A stretch of 8,051 bases of DNA from an uncultured Porphyromonadaceae bacterium (GCA_947178245.1 CAMWXO010000062.1:1-8051), one strand, 5' to 3'; counted from the stretch's first letter, positions 1 through 7,028 are shown. Program-made: numbers and translations. Notes: generated from the sequence alone by a model not told the origin.

Positions 1-1
1 G

Positions 2-619
2 AACATGGTGGGCTTCTGCATCAGCGACGACAAGGTATGCTGCGAGGCATCGAACAATGAGATAATACGTCGCTATTTCACGGCGCTCAACAGCCTGGCA
101 AAAGGAGAAGACAACGAGTCGGAGGTGAACAAGATCGCGCTCCTCCTGAAGCAGGCCAAGATCGGACTCGACTACAGGCAGTGCATCAAGGCCGCACGCG
201 ACCGCTGCGAAGCGTCGGGGCTGCCCTGCAGCGCCATTCAGCTTGCCGACGGCACCATAATCACTGCCGAGCAGAGCGAGCTGCTCGGGCCCAGTTCGGC
301 GCTCATCCTCAACGTGGTGAAGCATCTGGCAGGCATCGACCACGATGTGAAACTTATTCCGCAGGAGATGATAGAGCCGATACAGCACACGAAACTCACT
401 TACCTGAAAGGCCACAATCCGAGGCTCCACAGTGATGAAGTGCTCGTGGCCCTGTCGGTGCTGAGCACTCACGACGAGAAATGCCGCAGAGCGCTCGAGA
501 CTCTTCCGGAACTCAACGGATGCCAGGCACATTCCACAGTAATGCTCGGCGAGGTAGACCACAAAATATTCAAGAAATTAGGCATCAGCCTCACCTGCGA
601 CCCTGCTAAAAAAGATTAA
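2..619 (+). CDS. DUF1846 / UPF0371 family protein, C-terminal part (5' end outside window)
   Basis: This is the C-terminal ~206 residues of a DUF1846 (UPF0371) protein, a family of about 500 residues with no established biochemical function. The first in-frame codon is Asn at base 2, and the N-M-x-G-x-C-I-x-D-D stretch that begins here lies in the middle of known family members. The ATG at base 5 is therefore an internal methionine, not the start. Other matching stretches are EIIRRYF, the LPDGTIIT-like LADGTIITAEQSELLG, LKHLAGID-like VKHLAGIDHDVKLI, NPRLHSDEVLVALS, GCQAHSTVML and the end KIFKKLGISLTCDP, all in family order. No membrane segment or signal peptide is visible, so the protein is probably cytoplasmic. 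A strong terminator follows directly, so this is the last gene of its transcript and is not part of the redox cluster downstream. The family call is confident; the role is unknown. Confidence 0.93.
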   Translation, partial: NMVGFCISDDKVCCEASNNEIIRRYFTALNSLAKGEDNESEVNKIALLLKQAKIGLDYRQCIKAARDRCEASGLPCSAIQLADGTIITAEQSELLGPSSALILNVVKHLAGIDHDVKLIPQEMIEPIQHTKLTYLKGHNPRLHSDEVLVALSVLSTHDEKCRRALETLPELNGCQAHSTVMLGEVDHKIFKKLGISLTCDPAKKD

Positions 620-642
620 ATCTCGCTGCTGAGACATGATTT

Positions 643-676
643 ATGCGAAAAACCGAATGTTTTTCGCATTTTTTTT
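643..676 (+). terminator. Rho-independent terminator after the DUF1846 gene
   Basis: A perfect 11-bp stem (ATGCGAAAAAC at 643-653, GTTTTTCGCAT at 659-669) closes a 5-nt loop CGAAT and is followed by seven T (670-676). It lies 24 nt after the stop codon. The stem has only four G-C pairs, but the length, perfect pairing and T tract make termination convincing. There is no matching A tract on the left flank, so it should act mainly on + strand transcripts. Confidence 0.9.
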
Positions 677-677
677 G

Positions 678-685
678 TAACTTTG
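678..685 (+). promoter_or_regulatory. Bacteroidetes -7 box, likely promoter of the redox cluster
   Basis: TAACTTTG matches the Bacteroidetes -7 consensus TAnnTTTG exactly and lies 63 nt before the TlpA-like start. Transcription would begin near base 692. I see no good -33 TTTG 19-21 nt upstream; that position falls inside the terminator hairpin loop and 3' arm. The predicted leader holds a small hairpin (GGTCT 698-702, AGACC 710-714) and an A-rich stretch, AATAACAAAAAACAC, ending 9 nt before the start codon, in place of a Shine-Dalgarno. Confidence 0.6.
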
Positions 686-748
686 AGATTTCTTTCAGGT
701 CTAAGATGCAGACCGAACCAACAGCAATAACAAAAAACACTATCCGCT

Positions 749-1234
749 ATGATAAAAAAACTATTTCTTTCGGCATGCGCACTCGCTGCCTCACTGTGTG
801 CTTCAGCAGCCCTCCCGCAGGTGCAGCTGCGCGATATGGACGGCAACTCGGTAGACACTTCCACGCTGAGCAACGACGGCAAACCTTTCGTGATCGATTT
901 CTGGGCCACCTGGTGCAAGCCCTGCGTGAGGGAACTGAAGGCAATAGCCGACGTCTACGACGAATGGGTGGAGGAGACAGGCGTGAAAATCTATGCCGTG
1001 AGCCTCGACGAGGCGCAGAACGAGCAGCGCGTGAAGCCCTTCGTGGAGAACAAGGGATGGGAATATGAGGTGCTTCTCGACCCCAACGGCGACTTCAAGC
1101 GCCAGCTGGGTGTGAGCGATCCTCCGCACGTGTTCGTGGTGGATGGCGAAGGCAACATCGTATGGAATCATCAGGGCTATGTGGACGGAGCCGAGGAGGA
1201 AATAATCGAAGCCGTAAAGAAAGCCATGAAATAA
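749..1234 (+). CDS. Exported TlpA-like thioredoxin-family protein
   Basis: This is a 161-residue periplasmic thiol-disulfide oxidoreductase of the TlpA/ResA-like (AhpC-TSA/redoxin) group. Residues 1-20 form a signal peptide (MIKKLFLSACALAASLCASA), probably cut by signal peptidase I. Residues 46-60 give the classic beta strand and active site, with W55-C56-K57-P58-C59. The segment 121-132 (GVSDPPHVFVVD) supplies the cis-proline loop. P126 is the likely cis-Pro, and P125 replaces the more usual Thr/Val before it. Length is normal for a stand-alone domain, with no DUF4369-type N-terminal extension. In the family these proteins reduce specific envelope disulfides, with electrons usually supplied by a DsbD/CcdA-type transporter. 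A DsbD is encoded three genes downstream. It is the first gene after the predicted promoter and sits 9 nt before the next gene. The specific substrate is unknown. Confidence 0.92.
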   Translation: MIKKLFLSACALAASLCASAALPQVQLRDMDGNSVDTSTLSNDGKPFVIDFWATWCKPCVRELKAIADVYDEWVEETGVKIYAVSLDEAQNEQRVKPFVENKGWEYEVLLDPNGDFKRQLGVSDPPHVFVVDGEGNIVWNHQGYVDGAEEEIIEAVKKAMK

Positions 1235-1243
1235 TCGGCCGCG

Positions 1244-3082
1244 ATGGAAATGAAAAGAATTTTTCCGCTCTGCGCGCTGCTGCTGGGATCGGCAGCGGCC
1301 ATGGCAGACGACAACAGCGCCGATGCGGGCGAAGCCCTTCAGCCTGACATTTATGTTGAAGGAGAGAGCGGTTTGCCCTCCGTCTATGTTGAAGGGACGG
1401 AAAAACTGTCGTCCACATATCTCGAAACTCCCGACTCGCGTGGCAGCGGCGACTCGTGGTGGAGCAAGATCCGCGCCACCGGATCGGTGCAGACAGAGTT
1501 TCTCGTGCCTTACAATTTCAAGGGCGAGAAGACCGGAGAGTATGAGAAGGACGTATTGAACAATACCTACTTCGACCTCACGGTGAACGCCCCCTACGTC
1601 TCGGTGGGCGCACGGTTCCAGTGGGCGAAATGGCCGCTCCCGGGCTACGACAAGGGCTTCGGAGGCTGGGGCGTGCCCTATATATGGGCCACCGGAGGCT
1701 ATAAATGCTGGCAGGCCACCGTAGGCGACTTCTACGAGCAATTCGGCTCGGGCCTGATACTGCGCACATATCAGGAACGCTCGCTGGGCGTGGACAACGC
1801 CATACGCGGCGGCCGCCTCAAGCTGAAACCCGCACCGGGAGTGCTGATCACGGCGCTCGCCGGCAAGCAGCGCCGCTACTGGGAATGGAACTCCTCGTGG
1901 CTCTGGGGCGCTGATGCGGAATGGAGCCTCAACGAGACTTTCCGCGACAAGTTCAGCCGCAGCACAGGCCTGACGCTGGGATTCTCTTACGTAGGGAAGC
2001 ACGACAAGGACGAGCGCATAAAGGTGACTCCTGCCGGGAGCCTCGTGCCTGATCCCACACCCGGATTCAACTATTACCTGAATCTGCCTCAGAACACGGC
2101 GGCATTCGACGGGAGGGTGAAACTCCGCGCACACGACTTCAACTTCCTTCTGGAGTATGCCACTAAGAACAACGACCCGAACTCGCTCAATAATTTCACC
2201 TATCGCCGCGGTCAGGCCGGGCTTCTGTCGGGAACATACTCGAAAAGCGGCTTCTCGGCGCTGCTGCAGGCGAAAAGGAGCGACAATATGGATTTCCGCT
2301 CGAAGCGTGTGATCGACGCCGATTATCTTCTCAGCTCCACCGTAAATCATCTGCCGGCCTTCACCCTGACCCAGACTTTCGCGCTTGCCGCCATGTATCC
2401 TTACGCGACGCAGGCCGACGGCGAATGGGCTTTCCAGGCCGACGTGCGCTATCTCTTCAAGAAAAAGACTCCGCTCGGCGGCAAATACGGCACCAACGTG
2501 CGCCTGAGCGCGAGCTACATATCGGGACTCGACTATTTCAAACCTGCAGGCGCGCAGCCCGGCGACCGCGAGCCCGGCTCAAACCAGTACAAGTCGCCTT
2601 TCTGGAAAATAGGCTCGCTCTACTACGCCGACCTCAACTTCGAGCTCAACAAGAAGCTCTCGCGCACCTATCAGATGACGATATTCTACATGTTTCAGAA
2701 ATACAACCAGAGCATAGTGGAAGGCCACGGAGGAATGGTGACGAGCAATATCTTCGTGTATGAAGGGCAATGGAAAATGGCCAGGAAAGCACAGTTGCGT
2801 TTCGAGGCGCAATATCTCCAGACCAAGCAGGACAAGGGCGACTGGATAGCCGGCCTGGCCGAGGTCTCGTTCGCCCCGCACTGGATGGTGACCGTGACCG
2901 ACACCTGGAACAGCGCCCGCAACGACAACTACTATTCATTTCTCGTGACCTACAACCTGAAGGCCAACCGGTTCACCCTGGGCTACGGCCGGGTGAAAGA
3001 AGGCTACAACTGCTCGGGCGGCGTGTGCCGCTGGGTGCCGGAGACAAAGGGTTTCAACCTAACCTATAACTATACTTTCTGA
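1244..3082 (+). CDS. DUF6029-like outer-membrane beta-barrel protein
   Basis: This 612-residue protein has a signal peptide (through about residue 21, ALLLGSAAAMA) and then alternating polar/aromatic beta strands to a terminal Phe (NLTYNYTF). That ending is the usual C-terminal signature for insertion by the BAM machinery. The strings GDFYEQFGSG (161-170), ERSLGVDNAIRGGR (178-191) and GKQRRYW (207-213), plus YPYATQADGEWAFQ, VEGHGGM, YLQTKQDKGDW and YNCSGGVCRWVP, match what I recall of the Bacteroidales DUF6029 family. No function is established for it. The ATG at 1244 is used here; the ATG at 1250 (MKRIFPL...) gives an equally good signal peptide, and I cannot decide between them. Residues 34-66 hold three imperfect 11-residue repeats. 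Mature cysteines include C155 and the pair C590/C595 next to the last strand. The stop codon overlaps the next start by one base (TGATG), so the two genes are probably translationally coupled. Confidence 0.85.
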   Translation: MEMKRIFPLCALLLGSAAAMADDNSADAGEALQPDIYVEGESGLPSVYVEGTEKLSSTYLETPDSRGSGDSWWSKIRATGSVQTEFLVPYNFKGEKTGEYEKDVLNNTYFDLTVNAPYVSVGARFQWAKWPLPGYDKGFGGWGVPYIWATGGYKCWQATVGDFYEQFGSGLILRTYQERSLGVDNAIRGGRLKLKPAPGVLITALAGKQRRYWEWNSSWLWGADAEWSLNETFRDKFSRSTGLTLGFSYVGKHDKDERIKVTPAGSLVPDPTPGFNYYLNLPQNTAAFDGRVKLRAHDFNFLLEYATKNNDPNSLNNFTYRRGQAGLLSGTYSKSGFSALLQAKRSDNMDFRSKRVIDADYLLSSTVNHLPAFTLTQTFALAAMYPYATQADGEWAFQADVRYLFKKKTPLGGKYGTNVRLSASYISGLDYFKPAGAQPGDREPGSNQYKSPFWKIGSLYYADLNFELNKKLSRTYQMTIFYMFQKYNQSIVEGHGGMVTSNIFVYEGQWKMARKAQLRFEAQYLQTKQDKGDWIAGLAEVSFAPHWMVTVTDTWNSARNDNYYSFLVTYNLKANRFTLGYGRVKEGYNCSGGVCRWVPETKGFNLTYNYTF

Positions 3083-3921
3083 TGAAATCTTCTTATCTCA
3101 GCATTTCGCTCGCGCTTCTGGCCGCGATTGCGACAGGATGCGACAACATTTCGGAAGACGACCGATATATAAAGGAGGAAAAACCGACGGTGGAGAATCC
3201 GCGCAATCTCCTTATCATGGAATTTACGGGAAATAACTGCCGCAATTGCCCCAACGGGGCCGCCATGGTGGAGAAGATAAAGGAAGACGAGCCGGCCGGA
3301 AGGGTAATATCGGTGGGCCTCCATCCTGACGGAGACATCAATACCGAACCGGTTTTCTCCAAATACACATCGCCCGAGAGGCAGAATTTCCGCTCGGCGG
3401 CAGCCACAGCGCTCTATGCCTACTATCAGCCGAGCGGTTTTCCCTCGGCAATATTCAACGGGCTGAAATCATCCATGTCGGCCTCAATTCCCGACTGGAT
3501 GCAACGCGCCTCTGAAGCGCTCGCCATTCCGGCGGCCATGGCCATCGAGGCAACCGCCTCATTCGACGAGGAATCACGTAACCTGACGGTGAACTATACC
3601 GTAGACTTCGGGAAGGTTGTGGAAGGAGCCCTGAATCTCACGGTGTGGCTCGTGGAGAATCACATCATGGGCACCCAGACCATGCCCGACGGCAGGAGAA
3701 ACCTCGACTATGAGCACAACCATGTGCTCCGCGCCTCGCTCAACGGAGACTGGGGCGTGCCCATAGGGCGGCAGTTTGACTCAGACAGCACCGTGACAGG
3801 CGAAGCCTCGATGACACTCGACGAGAAGTGGGTGGCCTCGAACTGCGACATCGTGGTCTACGTCTACCGCGACGACACTAAGGAAGTGGAGCAGGCGATA
3901 TCGATATCAATTGAGAATTGA
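3082..3921 (+). CDS. Omp28-like lipoprotein with thioredoxin-type CxxC
   Basis: This 279-residue lipoprotein has a hydrophobic signal and a lipobox-like IATGC, so C20 is the likely lipidated residue. The adjoining DNISEDDR suits outer-membrane sorting, though whether it faces the periplasm or the surface cannot be told. Residues 42-62 (LLIMEFTG, then N-C53-R-N-C56-P) are the redox-active start of a thioredoxin fold, and GFPSAIFNG (119-127) supplies the cis-Pro loop (P121). From about residue 145 on, beta-rich sequence (ATASFDEESRNLTVNYTV, LNLTVWLVENH) suggests the Ig-like second half seen in Omp28-related proteins (named for P. gingivalis Omp28). It starts on the last base of the preceding stop codon. 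The C-terminal codons and the stop (TGA 3919-3921) lie inside the heptamer array that continues downstream. Redox activity is inferred from the CxxC; the family role is poorly known. Confidence 0.85.
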   Translation: MKSSYLSISLALLAAIATGCDNISEDDRYIKEEKPTVENPRNLLIMEFTGNNCRNCPNGAAMVEKIKEDEPAGRVISVGLHPDGDINTEPVFSKYTSPERQNFRSAAATALYAYYQPSGFPSAIFNGLKSSMSASIPDWMQRASEALAIPAAMAIEATASFDEESRNLTVNYTVDFGKVVEGALNLTVWLVENHIMGTQTMPDGRRNLDYEHNHVLRASLNGDWGVPIGRQFDSDSTVTGEASMTLDEKWVASNCDIVVYVYRDDTKEVEQAISISIEN

Positions 3922-3940
3922 GAATTGAGAATTGAGAATT
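3911..3940 (+). repeat. Tandem heptamer array, (TTGAGAA)x4
   Basis: Four perfect head-to-tail copies of TTGAGAA occupy 3911-3938, followed by TT. The array begins within the last codons of the Omp28-like gene, and the stop TGA is in copy 2. Adding or losing whole units after copy 2 would not change the protein. Degenerate versions (GAATTTAGAATT, GGAATTGGGGATTTAGAATTGAGAA, ATTGAGAATTTT) continue to about 4020, so most of the 107-nt gap to dsbD is decayed repeat. It is not a CRISPR: units are 7 bp with no spacers. Confidence 0.9.
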
Positions 3941-4028
3941 TCGCTTAATGTGGAATTTAGAATTTCTTTTAATTTGGAATTGGGGATTTAGAATTGAGAA
4001 TATTTCTTATTGAGAATTTTGTAATTAT
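3922..4028 (+). other. AT-rich gap before dsbD
   Basis: This 107-nt spacer is the only sizeable gap inside the redox cluster. It is built from degenerate AATT(T)AGAATT-type words. I see no intrinsic terminator. Possible -7 boxes are each one mismatch from TAnnTTTG (TTAATTTG 3969-3976, TAGAATTG 3989-3996), and neither has a TTTG at the right distance. A separate dsbD promoter is therefore possible but not supported. Confidence 0.6.
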
Positions 4029-6080
4029 ATGAGACGACTGACAATCTCAATACTGACAGCGACCTACGCCATGATTCTGGCTATGGCGGGTTTTGCGGCC
4101 GATGCCGTGAAATGGGATATCAAACTCGTCGGCGACGGCACTGACTCACCCAAAGTGGTGGCCACAGCCACGATAGCGCCGGGGTATCACCTCTATTCAA
4201 TCGACAATCCTGCCGGCGGATCCAATCCCCTCGTGTTTTATTTCGACACAAAAGGGTGCGAGGCCGTGGGCGCCCCCGTGGCTGACAAGGCTTACACCTC
4301 GGAGTTTGACGACATCTTCGAGGTGGATCAGCATTTTTACGCCGATAAGGTGACATTCACCCAGAAACTGAAACCGACGGCCTCCACCTATACGGTAGAC
4401 GTGGAGATAAAGGGGCAGGCTTGCAACGAAACCGGCTGCACCCAGGTGTATGGCGCCAAAAATCTTTCAGGCAAAGCGCCGGTAGCCGCCAAAGAGACCG
4501 CTCAGGCCGAGATAGCACCTGAGCCCGAACTCCCTGCTGCCGTGCAAGCCGCCGAGATTGCCGAGGAAGTGGACTCGCTGCACCGGGCCGACGGCCCGCT
4601 CACACCCGGAGCCCTCACGCAGGGCGACGTAGGGAAAGCCGGCTGGTGGACTAACGTCGAGGCCGAACTCCGCGCTTTCGACGAGAATCCACAGGAAGCC
4701 GGCAGCAGCCTGCTCTATATCTTCATAGCCGGATTTCTGGGCGGCCTGATAGCGCTCGTCACGCCCTGCGTGTGGCCGATGATACCGATGACCGTATCTT
4801 TCTTCCTGAAAAAGAACAAGACAAGCCGTCGCAAGGCAATCGGGGCGGCTGCCACCTACGGGGCCTCGATAATCGTGATCTATGTGGTGCTCGGACTGGC
4901 TGTGACCATCATCTTCGGTGCCTCAGCACTCAACAATCTGGCCACCAACGCCATCTTCAACATAATCTTCTTCCTGCTGCTCGTGGTCTTCGCCATATCA
5001 TTCATGGGGGGATTCGAGCTTACACTCCCCTCGAGCTGGACCAACAAGATGGACTCAAAGGTGGACTCCACCACCGGAATGCTCTCCATCTTCTTCATGG
5101 CTTTCACGCTGGTGCTCGTGTCGTTCAGCTGCACGGGCCCGATCATAGGCACCCTGCTTGTAGAAGCCGCTTCGACGAGCAATTTCGTGTCGCCGGCAGT
5201 AGGCATGCTGGGCTTCGCCATTGCATTGGCACTCCCCTTCACGCTCTTCGCCATGTTCCCCACAATGCTCAACAGCATGCCCAAGTCAGGAGGATGGATG
5301 AACACGGTGAAGGTGGTGCTCGGATTCCTGGAACTCGCGCTCGCACTCAAGTTCCTCTCAGTGGCCGATCTCACATACGGATGGAGGATTCTCGACCGCG
5401 AGGTGTTCATCAGCCTCTGGATAGTGATATTCGCCCTTCTCGGCATCTATCTGCTCGGCAAGATCACGTTTCCGCACGACGACAAGGTGGAGAAGACCGG
5501 AGTCACCCGCTTCATGCTCGCGTGCATCTCGCTGGCATTCGCGGTCTATATGCTTCCCGGCCTCTGGGGAGCGCCTCTGAAGGCTATCAGCGCTTTCGCC
5601 CCCCCCACCTACACCCAGGACTTCTCGCTATATGAAGGAGATGTCCACGCAGTGGTGGATGACTATGAGGAGGGAATGGAACTCGGACGCAAACTCGGCA
5701 AACCCGTGATGCTCGACTTCTCGGGCTACGGCTGCGTGAACTGCCGCAAGATGGAGGCCGCCGTCTGGACCGATCCCGAGATCAAGGCCACTATCGATGA
5801 AGACTACGTGCTCGTCACCCTCATGGTAGACGAAAAGAAATCGCTTCCCGAACCCATCAAGGTGACTGAGAGCGACGGCACCCGGCGCACGCTGCGCACC
5901 TACGGCGACAAATGGAGCTATCTGCAGCGCTCCAAGTTCGGAGCCAACGCCCAGCCTTTCCATGTGCTGGTCGATAACGACGGCAAGCCTCTCGCTCCGG
6001 CATTCGTATACAACGAAGACATCCCGGGCTACAAGAATTTCCTGCGCCGGGGGCTCGACAACTATTCAAAAAGAAAATGA
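4029..6080 (+). CDS. dsbD: Thiol:disulfide interchange protein DsbD
   Basis: DsbD (683 residues) carries electrons from cytoplasmic thioredoxin across the inner membrane to periplasmic thiol proteins. All three modules are present. After a signal peptide (1-24) comes the periplasmic alpha domain (about 25-150) with a Cys pair C132/C137 (CNETGC). An Ala/Glu/Pro-rich linker (150-200) leads to the membrane beta domain (about 225-525). This begins with TPCVWPMIP (C247) and includes SFSCTGPIIG (C368), the two transmembrane cysteines equivalent to E. coli C163 and C285. The C-terminal gamma domain (about 530-683) is thioredoxin-like, with C569-V-N-C572 and a cis-Pro loop at QPFHVLVD (P643). The alpha-domain pair is CX4C, not the CX5C of E. 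coli. All six catalytic cysteines are intact, so it should be active. It overlaps the next gene by ATGA. The nearby TlpA-like and Omp28-like proteins are plausible clients (inference). Confidence 0.96.
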   Translation: MRRLTISILTATYAMILAMAGFAADAVKWDIKLVGDGTDSPKVVATATIAPGYHLYSIDNPAGGSNPLVFYFDTKGCEAVGAPVADKAYTSEFDDIFEVDQHFYADKVTFTQKLKPTASTYTVDVEIKGQACNETGCTQVYGAKNLSGKAPVAAKETAQAEIAPEPELPAAVQAAEIAEEVDSLHRADGPLTPGALTQGDVGKAGWWTNVEAELRAFDENPQEAGSSLLYIFIAGFLGGLIALVTPCVWPMIPMTVSFFLKKNKTSRRKAIGAAATYGASIIVIYVVLGLAVTIIFGASALNNLATNAIFNIIFFLLLVVFAISFMGGFELTLPSSWTNKMDSKVDSTTGMLSIFFMAFTLVLVSFSCTGPIIGTLLVEAASTSNFVSPAVGMLGFAIALALPFTLFAMFPTMLNSMPKSGGWMNTVKVVLGFLELALALKFLSVADLTYGWRILDREVFISLWIVIFALLGIYLLGKITFPHDDKVEKTGVTRFMLACISLAFAVYMLPGLWGAPLKAISAFAPPTYTQDFSLYEGDVHAVVDDYEEGMELGRKLGKPVMLDFSGYGCVNCRKMEAAVWTDPEIKATIDEDYVLVTLMVDEKKSLPEPIKVTESDGTRRTLRTYGDKWSYLQRSKFGANAQPFHVLVDNDGKPLAPAFVYNEDIPGYKNFLRRGLDNYSKRK

Positions 6081-6940
6081 AGAAACGACACATCATCTCT
6101 GCGATAATGTTCTCCACAGTTACGGCTTGCGCATCGGCGCAGGCCGTTTCTGAAGGAGCCGACTATGAGGCTTACCTTCAGATGGCCGACTCGGCAAGAA
6201 TCTACATTGCGGAAGAGCGCTGGGGCGATGCCTCGCGTTGCACGCGGGCCGCCCTGCGCATAGACCCTGCCAATGTGGGCAATGTGATGCTATTCTCCAA
6301 TCTCGGCCTTGCCGCAGGGATGGAGGGAAAGATGGGTGAGGCCATGCAGTGCTTCGACATAGCGCTCGACCGCGCCCCGAAAAGCATACCGATACTGACT
6401 TCAAAAGCAAAGGTGCTCGTGAATGCCTCGCAGACCGGAGAGGCCATGAAGACCCTCGACACTATTCTCATGCTCGACAGCGTGGCGCAGTGGCCCCTGC
6501 AGACGCGCGGCCTGCTGCGGATGCGCGACCACGACTTCAAGGGAGCATACGACGATTTCAGCCGTCTCGCAAAAGCATGGCCGCGAAACACGTGGGGCCC
6601 GGCGGGAATGGCGAAGTGCATGGAGCTGCAGGGCTATCCCTCCGAAGCCGCCGGATACTACCGCGACGCCCTGGAGCGCACGGCCGCCGACGATGAAGAC
6701 CGCATAGAGTTTCAGCTCGGGCTCATCGAGAACCTCGGACACACCGGAAAAACCAACGAAGCGCTCGAGGTGGTGAAGGAAGCCCTTGCCGACCATCCGC
6801 ACGACGGCCGGCTCTATCTGCTCAGGGGATGGCTCAAAAAGCAATTACTTATCTACAGGGAGGCCGAGGCCGACAAAAAGCTGGCCATCTCCTACGGCGT
6901 TGATCCCCAAACCGTTGAGCGCTTTTTCCCCTCAAGATGA
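6077..6940 (+). CDS. Exported tetratricopeptide repeat (TPR) protein
   Basis: This 287-residue protein is made of about six or seven TPR-type helical pairs after an N-terminal signal (MKKRHIISAIMFSTVTACASAQA). Recognisable units include ERWGDASRCTRAALRIDPAN (47-66), GKMGEAMQCFDIALDRAPKS (84-103), GEAMKTLDTILMLDS (121-135), HDFKGAYDDFSRLAKAWPRN (152-171), GYPSEAAGYYRDALER (186-201), GKTNEALEVVKEALADHPHD (224-243) and IYREAEADKKLAIS (259-272). The signal could end at ASAQA (soluble, periplasmic), or VTAC (C18) could be a lipobox; both fit. The start overlaps the dsbD stop as ATGA, so it is probably made together with DsbD and may hold envelope partners in place. TPR proteins bind other proteins and the sequence does not name the ligand. 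It is likely the last gene of the redox transcript, though I see no clear terminator after it. Confidence 0.87.
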   Translation: MKKRHIISAIMFSTVTACASAQAVSEGADYEAYLQMADSARIYIAEERWGDASRCTRAALRIDPANVGNVMLFSNLGLAAGMEGKMGEAMQCFDIALDRAPKSIPILTSKAKVLVNASQTGEAMKTLDTILMLDSVAQWPLQTRGLLRMRDHDFKGAYDDFSRLAKAWPRNTWGPAGMAKCMELQGYPSEAAGYYRDALERTAADDEDRIEFQLGLIENLGHTGKTNEALEVVKEALADHPHDGRLYLLRGWLKKQLLIYREAEADKKLAISYGVDPQTVERFFPSR

Positions 6941-6944
6941 CGCA

Positions 6945-6981
6945 CGAAAGATATCGACAGAGAGGCCGAAAGATATCGACA
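6945..6981 (+). repeat. 15-bp perfect direct repeat upstream of the HU-like gene
   Basis: CGAAAGATATCGACA occurs at 6945-6959 and again at 6967-6981, a period of 22 bp or about two helical turns. Each copy contains the palindrome GATATC. The second copy ends a few bases before the weak -33 position (TTTC 6986-6989) of the next promoter. It may be a paired binding site for a regulator, or simply a 22-bp tandem duplication whose 7-bp tails have diverged. Confidence 0.75.
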
Positions 6982-6985
6982 ACCC

Positions 6986-7016
6986 TTTCAGATGTGAAGA
7001 TTTTTTATTAATTTTG
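6986..7016 (+). promoter_or_regulatory. Predicted promoter of the HU-CCDC81-like gene
   Basis: TAATTTTG (7009-7016) matches the Bacteroidetes -7 consensus exactly. TTTC (6986-6989), 19 nt upstream, is a one-mismatch -33 box. Transcription should start near 7023, giving a leader of about 80 nt. The first transcribed bases closely resemble those of the tRNA promoter at the end of the window. Confidence 0.65.
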
Positions 7017-7028
7017 CATCGTCAAAAA

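Noticed and set aside
619..631. ATCTCGCTG shared by the regions just after the DUF1846 stop (620-628) and the HU-like gene stop (7883-7891)
   Set aside because: Only nine bases match, with no dyad or terminator character; probably chance.
803..2350. A 515-codon open frame on the - strand across the TlpA-like and DUF6029-like genes
   Set aside because: It lies antisense to two well-recognised genes, has no recognisable domain, and is explained by the GC-rich codon pattern of the + strand genes.
3911..4020. Possible CRISPR array in the repeat region
   Set aside because: Repeat units are 7 bp with no spacers, and no cas gene is nearby.
4772..5635. A 287-codon + strand open frame inside dsbD
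   Set aside because: It runs in another frame through the DsbD membrane domain, whose motifs and catalytic cysteines are intact. Its translation is His/Arg-rich without domain character.
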